A stretch of DNA of 64,000 nt from Methylophaga thalassica (GTDB lineage Bacteria; Pseudomonadota; Gammaproteobacteria; Nitrosococcales; Methylophagaceae): positions 912,513 through 976,512 of the forward strand of contig NZ_BSND01000003.1 of assembly GCF_030159795.1 (NCBI RefSeq), given 5' to 3'. This document shows positions 58,191 through 64,000 of this stretch, piece after piece. Below the pieces are notes generated by a model. The model saw only the letters and a list, made by a program, of their open reading frames with translations, made no database searches and was not told the DNA's origin. The stretch's first letter is position 1. Every line of letters begins with the position of its first letter. The translations under genes and the position numbers were made by a program.

Positions 58191-60494
58191 ATGGCAAACT
58201 CGAGCACTAAAAACGATCATTCCCCTACAGAACAGGACCCCAATACAAGCTATAACAAAGGCCCAGCAGGTGGGTGGGGATCGCTGCGCGGTGTATCTCG
58301 AATCTTCGGTGAGGTCCATGGTTCTACTGTCGCAGCGAAAATTCTTTCCAGGCTTAATAAGCCCGGTGGGGTGATGTGCAGTTCATGTGCCTGGGCCAAA
58401 CCTGCCAATCCCTCACGGTTCGAGTTTTGTGAAAATGGTGCCAAAGCAACCTTATGGGAGTTGGATGAGAAAAAGGCGGATGCTAACTTCTTTGAGCAAT
58501 ATAGCGTTACTGAATTAAAAACCTGGCACGACCATGATCTGGAAAAAGCGGGCAGATTATCTGAGCCGCTTCGTTATGATGCGAAACGCGACCGCTATGT
58601 GCCGGTCAGTTGGGATGAGGCAATACAGGATATTGGTGAAAAGCTTGCTGAGATGAACCCTAAGCAAGCCGTTTTTTATGCTAGTGGTCATGCCGGATTG
58701 GAAGCTTCCTATCTCTATGCCCTTTTTGCGCGGGCAATGGGACACCAGAATCTGCCACAGTCATCCAATATGTGCCACGAAACGACCAGTGTGAACTTGA
58801 AGACCTTTGTCGGTACACCCGTTGGCACTTGTACACTGGAAGACTTCGAACATTGTGATGCCATTTTCTTTTTCGGACAGAATACTGGCACCAACTCTCC
58901 ACGCTTTATGCATATCCTCAAAGATGCTGTTGAACGCGGCTGCAAAATTGTTACCTTCAACCCTGTACGTGAACGGGGGCTGATTGAATTCGTTGAGCCA
59001 CAGAACATCATGCAGATGCTCACCAATAACCCCACCGAGATCTCCAACAAATATTATCAAGTTAAACCTGGCGGTGATATTGCCGTTATCGCAGGCATGA
59101 TGAAATATGTGCTGGCACGTGAAGAAGCTGCCCCTGGCACCATCCTGGATCAGGATTTTATTGCTGCTGAGACAACAGGTTTTGACGAAACCGTAGAAAA
59201 GATCAACGCATTTGATTGGTCAGATATCGAAGCACAATCTGGTTTAACTCGTACCATGATTGAAGAAGCAGCCGAGATATATTGTCAGGCAAAAAAGGTT
59301 ATCGGTATCTATGGTATGGGACTGACGCAGCATGTTGATGGCTGGCTCAATCTGGGGATGTTCTGCAACTTACTGCTGATGCGTGGCAATATAGGTCGCC
59401 TCGGTGCCGGGATATCGCCTGTGCGTGGCCACTCAAATGTGCAAGGACAGCGGACCGTCGGTATAGGCGAAAAATCTGCACATATGCCAGCTGACAAATT
59501 ACATCAGTTATTTGGTATAAATGCCCCGAAGGAAGACGGTCAGAATATTGTTCAAGCGAGTGAAGGTGTATTAAATGGTGATATCAAGGCCATGCTTTCA
59601 CTGGGTGGAAACCTGTTACGGGCTTTGCCTGATCGTGAGCGTTTGGAAAAAGGCTGGTCAAATCTGGATCTGACAGTACATATCGCCACCAAGCCTAATC
59701 GATCACATCTTATACCGGGGAAAGTCAGTTATATTCTGCCTTGTCTGGGGCGTACCGATATTGACCAGCAGCAAAGTGGGCCACAAGCTGTTTCTATGGA
59801 AGACACGTTCAGTCATATTTATGCCTCGATTGGCGCGGCAGAGCCACCCAGTGATCAAGTCCGCTCCGAGACAGCGATTGTGGCAGGTATCGCGAAGGCG
59901 ACATTACCTTCCAACCCCAAACTCCGCTGGGATGACTGGGTTGCCAACTACGATCTGATCCGTGATCTGATTGCTGAGACCTTCCCTGATGATTTTAGTG
60001 ACTTCAACAACAGAATGATGCAGCCCGGTGGCTTCTATCGTGGCAATCCGGCCCGTGAAAGAAAATGGAAAACCGAAAGTGGCAAAGCACAATTTACCCC
60101 ACCAACAACACTTACCTCACTGGGGCAGCATCCCAGCGGTGAGAATGGCTTTACCCTAATTACATTGCGCTCCAACGATCAGTTCAACACTACCATTTAC
60201 GGCTTTTCTGACCGGCTACGTGGATTGGAGGGAAGTCGAGAAATCGTATTGATCAATCGCGAAGAAATGGCTCGACTTGGCTTGAAGGAAGGGCAAATAG
60301 TCAGCCTGTATACTCAGATAGAAGATGGCAATCTGCGTCAGGTCGATGGACTGAAAGTTACGGCCTATGATCTACCTGATGGCACAGTAGCCGGCTATTA
60401 TCCTGAACTCAATCCTCTGGTTCCATTGTCCTATCACGAAAAAAATTCTCTGACGCCAGCCTACAAAGGTGTGCCTGTGGAAATCAGACAATGA
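58191..60494 (+). CDS. FdhF/YdeP-family molybdopterin oxidoreductase
   Basis: The 767-aa protein belongs to the YdeP-like branch of formate dehydrogenase-related enzymes. It has a reduced N-terminal cysteine set (Cys63, Cys66, Cys80 in CSSCAWAKP ... FCENGAK), a probable Mo-ligand Cys195 (SNMCHETTS), and bis-MGD binding segments (FFGQNTGTNSPR, SPVRGHSNVQGQRTVG). There is no fdhD or other partner nearby. The physiological substrate is unknown; YdeP is linked to acid resistance in E. coli. An AGGAGAAA site supports the ATG. Confidence 0.9.
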   Translation: MANSSTKNDHSPTEQDPNTSYNKGPAGGWGSLRGVSRIFGEVHGSTVAAKILSRLNKPGGVMCSSCAWAKPANPSRFEFCENGAKATLWELDEKKADANFFEQYSVTELKTWHDHDLEKAGRLSEPLRYDAKRDRYVPVSWDEAIQDIGEKLAEMNPKQAVFYASGHAGLEASYLYALFARAMGHQNLPQSSNMCHETTSVNLKTFVGTPVGTCTLEDFEHCDAIFFFGQNTGTNSPRFMHILKDAVERGCKIVTFNPVRERGLIEFVEPQNIMQMLTNNPTEISNKYYQVKPGGDIAVIAGMMKYVLAREEAAPGTILDQDFIAAETTGFDETVEKINAFDWSDIEAQSGLTRTMIEEAAEIYCQAKKVIGIYGMGLTQHVDGWLNLGMFCNLLLMRGNIGRLGAGISPVRGHSNVQGQRTVGIGEKSAHMPADKLHQLFGINAPKEDGQNIVQASEGVLNGDIKAMLSLGGNLLRALPDRERLEKGWSNLDLTVHIATKPNRSHLIPGKVSYILPCLGRTDIDQQQSGPQAVSMEDTFSHIYASIGAAEPPSDQVRSETAIVAGIAKATLPSNPKLRWDDWVANYDLIRDLIAETFPDDFSDFNNRMMQPGGFYRGNPARERKWKTESGKAQFTPPTTLTSLGQHPSGENGFTLITLRSNDQFNTTIYGFSDRLRGLEGSREIVLINREEMARLGLKEGQIVSLYTQIEDGNLRQVDGLKVTAYDLPDGTVAGYYPELNPLVPLSYHEKNSLTPAYKGVPVEIRQ

Positions 60495-60497
60495 GTT

Positions 60498-60585
60498 CCG
60501 TAGGTTGGGTTGAGCGATAGCGAAACCCAACTTTTTGAAGTTTTAAGCGGTGTTTTGTTGGGTTTCATGCTTCAACCCAAGCTAC
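60498..60585. repeat. REPIN 1: inverted REP pair after the oxidoreductase gene
   Basis: REP A (60498-60531: GTAGGTTGGGTTGAGCGATA then GCGAAACCCAAC) folds through GTTGGGTT/AACCCAAC. REP B (60557-60585) is its inverted relative. The pair forms a REPIN-like unit in the 3' flank of the molybdopterin gene. Confidence 0.85.
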
Positions 60586-60699
60586 AGACTTTAAATTGTG
60601 GATTGATAGATATGCAAAACGCGTTGTGTTTATTATTCTTAGCTTTCTCTTTGTCGATGAGTAGATAAAAGCGAGTTGTGCTAAACAGGGACGTGTTGT

Positions 60700-61395
60700 A
60701 TGGAAAAGTTTGAGCGGTTATTAAAATTAGCAGCATCGGCTGTGGCACTCGTTGTGCCATGTATCTTGTTATCTGGCTTTAGTTACCATATCGGTCATAT
60801 TTATAAGTTTGGGTTAAGTCACGAACTTCTTAATAAAGACATGTCTGATGTCTTGGTAGAAAGCTGGTATATCGGCGTATTAGCGATTGGTTGGTTACTT
60901 TCTAAATGGCCATATTTTCTTGGCTTCTTTATATTGCTCGTTATTATTGGTTTAGCTACTTTTTTTATTGCAAGGCATGCAAAAGAAAATGGTAAAGATT
61001 GGTTCTTTCAAGAGCTAAGCAAAGAAAACCAAGGTAGAAAAATATTAGGTATTACTCAATGGCATTGGTGCAAATTAGGTGAAATGCATGTTGAGCTTTC
61101 ATCTCGGTTTTATTATCCGCTGGTCATTCTTTGTTTTATTGGGTTATTGACTGTCTTTCCTTATCAAAGAGGCCAGTATGATGCCGAAAAACAAATGAAA
61201 ATATTTGCAGAATCAGGCTGCCAGACTGAAGAAAAAGTTGGCCGTTGCACGTATTTGATCGATACCACCAAGAATAATCAAATGATTGCCAAGGGAATTC
61301 TTATCTCTGCTAATGATAAGAAAGTTGCTCTGTACAACAACAAGGTAGAAGTCTGGCAGTTAGTAGATAGCTATCTGATTCAAAAAGGTAAATAA
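60700..61395 (+). CDS. Membrane protein of unknown function, 231 aa
   Basis: The product has about three membrane helices (about 11-30, 52-92 as two strong segments, 145-160) and a C-terminal soluble domain with two cysteines (CQTEEKVGRC). I recognise no family. It lies between two REPINs and next to the REP transposase, in what looks like accessory DNA. Confidence 0.65.
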   Translation: MEKFERLLKLAASAVALVVPCILLSGFSYHIGHIYKFGLSHELLNKDMSDVLVESWYIGVLAIGWLLSKWPYFLGFFILLVIIGLATFFIARHAKENGKDWFFQELSKENQGRKILGITQWHWCKLGEMHVELSSRFYYPLVILCFIGLLTVFPYQRGQYDAEKQMKIFAESGCQTEEKVGRCTYLIDTTKNNQMIAKGILISANDKKVALYNNKVEVWQLVDSYLIQKGK

Positions 61396-61401
61396 CGCAT
61401 T

Positions 61402-61504
61402 CCGTAGGTTGGGTAGAGCGATAGCGAAACCCAACATTTTGATGATTTGATAGGTGTTTTGTAATTTGATGTTTGTTGGGTTTCATTCTTCAACCCAACC
61501 TACG
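61402..61504. repeat. REPIN 2
   Basis: REP A at 61404-61435 and inverted REP B at 61474-61504 have the same hairpin cores as REPIN 1. It lies directly after the unknown membrane protein gene. Confidence 0.88.
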
Positions 61505-61524
61505 AAGGATATGAATGTTTATTA

Positions 61525-61556
61525 GTAGGTTGGGTAGAGCGGTAGCGAAACCCAAC
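61525..61556. repeat. Single REP (A orientation)
   Basis: This copy of the REP A element (GTAGGTTGGGTAGAGC then GGTAGCGAAACCCAAC) lies 22 bases beyond the 3' end of the REP transposase gene and has no B partner. Confidence 0.85.
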
Positions 61557-61578
61557 ATGTCTAGGACGGGATAAAAAC

Positions 61579-62112
61579 TCAAGTTCTCTCACCAAAAGCT
61601 TTCATACCAATCTTCTCATCATATCCCCAGTGTTTATCAATCATGCCGTTACGAATAAATTTATGAATGCTGGAGTAAGGCCAATCGATAGCTTTATCGA
61701 CATAACCATGTTTGACCGGATTGTAATGAATATAATCCACATGGTTCATATAATCTTTTTCATCGCGAATTAAGTGTTCCCAATATCGACGTTGCCAGAT
61801 ACCGCGTTCATTTTTCGAGTGACGAGTTTTGTTGATATGTTCATCCTTGGGCAAGCCTCTCGAAAATGTCGATTTTATTAATCGCCAACGCATCGAAAAG
61901 TCAGTATCAGTTTCAGGTAAGGTCCAGATGGTATGTAAATGCTCGGGCAAGATAACAATGGCATCGATGTTAAATGGATGAGCTTGTTTAATGTGTTGGA
62001 AAGATTGTTTTAACAGTTCGATATTATCTGTCAATAACGTTTTACGTCGTTCCAATAAATTGACCGTAAAGAAAAATGTGCCACCAGGCACAAAGGCTCG
62101 TCGATATTGCAT
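61579..62112 (-). CDS. REP-associated tyrosine transposase (RAYT, IS200-like Y1)
   Basis: The 177-aa protein has the Y1/HUH transposase signature: the His-hydrophobic-His motif in LPEHLHTIWTLPE and the RYWEHLIRDEKDYMNHVDYI helix with the catalytic tyrosine region (HYNPVKHGYV). RAYTs process REP hairpins and are normally single-copy and not flanked by IS-type inverted ends. Here the gene is bracketed by REP and REPIN copies on both sides, the usual arrangement. Confidence 0.92.
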   Translation of the reverse strand: MQYRRAFVPGGTFFFTVNLLERRKTLLTDNIELLKQSFQHIKQAHPFNIDAIVILPEHLHTIWTLPETDTDFSMRWRLIKSTFSRGLPKDEHINKTRHSKNERGIWQRRYWEHLIRDEKDYMNHVDYIHYNPVKHGYVDKAIDWPYSSIHKFIRNGMIDKHWGYDEKIGMKAFGERT

Positions 62113-62150
62113 TGTTCACCATCCATGTGAAACAAAAAGTAACCATTATT

Positions 62151-62255
62151 GTAGGTTGGGTAGGGTGATAACGAAACCCAACATTTTGATGATTTGAGAG
62201 ATGTTTAGAGATTTAAGGTGTGTTTGTTGGGTTTCATTCTTCAACCCAACCTACG
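62151..62255. repeat. REPIN 3, upstream of the transposase gene
   Basis: REP A at 62151-62182 and inverted REP B at 62225-62255 have the same cores as the others, with small base changes in the loop (GGTGATAAC). The unit lies 38 bases upstream of the RAYT start. Confidence 0.88.
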
Positions 62256-62266
62256 TGCTATATTAC

Positions 62267-63121
62267 TTAATTACTTAAGTGAGTTTTGTAGCTTCTGATC
62301 GTAGATATATTTTTATCATTCAAAAAGCTCTTACATTCGCCAATGATCTCTTTGGCTTGTGCTATGCGCTTATCTAGTCGATTAGCCCAATTATGCCAGA
62401 ACTGAAGATCTTTATAGCTTAATGTATCTGCATTAATAGATTTGAACTTATCTACTTCTTCACTTAGATGAACCTGTAGTAGTGTTTTTAGCTTTTTGTA
62501 ATCTATAGCAGCTGTGATACCCATTAATAAGCCTATCTGTACTTTATTATGAGTTTCATAATTTCCAGACTCACGAGCTAGTTCAATATCTCTATTGTCC
62601 ATTTTTTGAAGTTCAAAAATGCGGTTGTCTTTAAGTTTTGCTTTTCTTTCCAATGCATTCAATGTGTTTGTTTCAAAACCTTTGGTCATAAACCACTTTA
62701 CCTTTTCATAAGTGGCTATGCCTCCAATATCACCATTTTTAAGGTTTTCTATGTTTTCAACATATGACTCGATTCGACTTTGGTATGTTTTTATTTTTTC
62801 TCGATAACGTTGGATATTCATATCCTGGTTAAATTGATTTTCTAATGTTTTAAAATCAACACCGAAAATATTTCTACCACAGTCATGACCGATATTTGTT
62901 TCAATTCCACCCTGACACACCACAAGGAAACCTTTATTATGTGCTGTACCACAACTGCTAATACCACATGGGTGTTTTGGGCTTAGATAATACTTACCAA
63001 TGATAGCTTTAAGCTTTACTTGCTCCTTATCTACTTTTGGTTCGTACTTAGGTCGAGTGATTATGTCTTCCCAACATGATATTTCTACAAAAGACTTTCC
63101 ATCTTCACTCACAATTATCAT
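62267..63121 (-). CDS. Unknown protein with Cys/His cluster and coiled coil, 284 aa
   Basis: I recognise no family. The N-terminal third has a Cys/His cluster (Cys52, Cys57, Cys69, His79, Cys81), compatible with a zinc ribbon. Residues about 95-160 are predicted helical/coiled-coil (IQRYREKIKTYQSRIESYVE). It has no signal peptide. The very AT-rich composition, the adjacent REP elements and its isolation suggest accessory DNA. An intrinsic terminator sits 31 bases upstream of its start, which is unusual. Confidence 0.65.
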   Translation of the reverse strand: MIIVSEDGKSFVEISCWEDIITRPKYEPKVDKEQVKLKAIIGKYYLSPKHPCGISSCGTAHNKGFLVVCQGGIETNIGHDCGRNIFGVDFKTLENQFNQDMNIQRYREKIKTYQSRIESYVENIENLKNGDIGGIATYEKVKWFMTKGFETNTLNALERKAKLKDNRIFELQKMDNRDIELARESGNYETHNKVQIGLLMGITAAIDYKKLKTLLQVHLSEEVDKFKSINADTLSYKDLQFWHNWANRLDKRIAQAKEIIGECKSFLNDKNISTIRSYKTHLSN

Positions 63122-63150
63122 AAAGCCTTTATCCTTTTCTTTTGAACAAT

Positions 63151-63180
63151 AAAAAAGCCGACATAAAAGTCGGCTTTTTT
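63151..63180. terminator. Bidirectional-type intrinsic terminator upstream of the unknown gene
   Basis: An AGCCGAC/GTCGGCT stem (63156-63162 with 63169-63175) is flanked by A and T runs. It lies in the 5' region of the minus-strand gene, not after any recognised gene. Confidence 0.85.
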
Positions 63181-63395
63181 ATTGTAGGGCAATCCATAAA
63201 ATGAATATATAGCCATTTAATAACAGTGGCTTGTGATGAAAATATGACCATAATATTGCATAAATAAATGCATATGATGTTTTAAACCTACTGATACGAC
63301 CATAAAAACCTAATTACTTTACTGTTTTTTTGAGGATTAGTGATTCGGTGATTATTCCATGAAAATTGGTTTGAATAACTTAACTCACATTCACC

Positions 63396-63617
63396 ATGAA
63401 TGCAGTTGAACCATTGAAGATTGAAAGACAAACTTTTGATGAATCCATTGATTCTGCCATTTTTACTATGCGAGCAGATGTTGAGGATGATTTGGATTTA
63501 CTCTATTGGTCCGCATATCATCCAATAAAATACACTTTTCAGTTATTTAAAGAATTGATTAAAAGAGAAAAAGTTGTAATTATGAATAATCGAAAAAAGA
63601 TGATAAGCAGATACTAA
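63396..63617 (+). CDS. Small hypothetical protein, 73 aa
   Basis: The product is a soluble, mixed-charge peptide (ERQTFDESIDSAIFTMRADV) with no recognised family. Ribosome-site support is weak. It is listed because it is the only sizeable frame in this stretch. Confidence 0.4.
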   Translation: MNAVEPLKIERQTFDESIDSAIFTMRADVEDDLDLLYWSAYHPIKYTFQLFKELIKREKVVIMNNRKKMISRY

Positions 63618-63735
63618 TTCGTGTATTGTGACTGAGTTTTTCTTATAGCAATGATGGCAATAAGAGAACATAGGTCCCTAATAAACGAATCCTTGGTGAG
63701 GTAACTATCGACTAAATATATAGTCAATAACACCA

Positions 63736-63918
63736 TTGAGATGGTTCTTACTCATAAGTGTTGCTTTGATTTTCATTTCCTGTTTAGTGTTTAGAGTGCT
63801 CGCAGTTCTCTTTAAAGATACAACGTTCGATTATTTATTTGTGGCGCTCATCATATTGTTCATATCGCTTTATCAATCGACTCTTTATAAAAAATGGGTA
63901 AGCGGATTAAATGGTTGA
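63736..63918 (+). CDS. Small two-helix membrane peptide, 60 aa
   Basis: The product has two hydrophobic helices (FLLISVALIFISCLVFRVLA and LFVALIILFISLY). The start would be TTG with no clear ribosome site. It may be real but is uncertain. Confidence 0.35.
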   Translation: MRWFLLISVALIFISCLVFRVLAVLFKDTTFDYLFVALIILFISLYQSTLYKKWVSGLNG

Positions 63919-64000
63919 TCTTACCTTTGCATGAGAGTGAGACAGACCGGCATCTCATCGGATTATCTGGTTGATGCTTCACCTACTGCTGGTGCATGTT

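Noticed and set aside
60498..62255. Regularly recurring palindromic repeats resembling a CRISPR array
   Set aside because: Spacing is irregular, units alternate in orientation, genes lie between copies and a RAYT gene is present; they are REP/REPIN elements.
63919..64000. Possible integron attC site or tRNA at the right edge
   Set aside because: No core-site pair or cloverleaf could be assembled from the visible bases.

Overview
The window reads as chromosomal DNA of a gammaproteobacterium of moderate GC. The gene set (DabAB inorganic-carbon pump, monomeric isocitrate dehydrogenase, fructose PTS with a fused IIA-HPr-EI protein and OprB-type porin, choice-of-anchor A/PEP-CTERM-like protein, RTX protein with its own type I exporter) would fit a marine methylotroph such as Methylophaga. 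That assignment is inference from gene content; no rRNA or marker gene is present.

Region 1 (1-20.6 kb) is the most striking part. It holds the 3' end of a TonB-dependent receptor carrying a run of ten G, an orphan Sec-secreted protein, and a 752-residue acidic RTX protein. These are followed without a promoter-sized gap by about 13.6 kb of tightly packed genes. That run encodes a type II secretion/type IV pilus-like machine (GspG, GspF, GspE, PilM/N/O/P-like, a TPR-bearing secretin, three more pseudopilins), then a complete type I exporter (ABC protein, HlyD-type adaptor, TolC-type channel). ExbB, ExbD and TonB come next. Receptor, two candidate secreted substrates, two secretion machines and the energiser thus form one apparent module. 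The PilN-like gene has an in-frame stop codon, so the T2SS-like part may be damaged or under readthrough control in this strain.

Region 2 (20.9-31.8 kb) is metabolic: monomeric NADP isocitrate dehydrogenase, a His-rich glycine-zipper protein, a small redox operon (AhpD-like, GNAT, azoreductase) divergent from a MocR-type regulator, and a LysR regulator divergent from dabB-dabA. Region 3 (31.8-48.2 kb) is sensory and mixed. It has an SCO1-like protein overlapping an MCP with a His-rich membrane sensor, a Nudix hydrolase, a choice-of-anchor A surface protein, an AraC regulator, a photolyase and an MFS exporter. It also has a PAS-GGDEF-EAL gene split by a one-base frameshift in an A tract, a YgjP-like metallopeptidase and a PAS-GGDEF cyclase.

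Region 4 (48.3-57.1 kb) is a full fructose-utilisation unit: porin, FruA, FruK and FruB on the minus strand, and FruR and fructose-1,6-bisphosphatase on the plus strand. Two near-identical LacI-type palindromes lie between them. Region 5 (57.3-64 kb) has a nitroreductase, a YdeP-like molybdopterin oxidoreductase, and an accessory tail with a REP-associated tyrosine transposase among REP/REPIN hairpins and several small unknown genes. No tRNA, rRNA or CRISPR array was seen.
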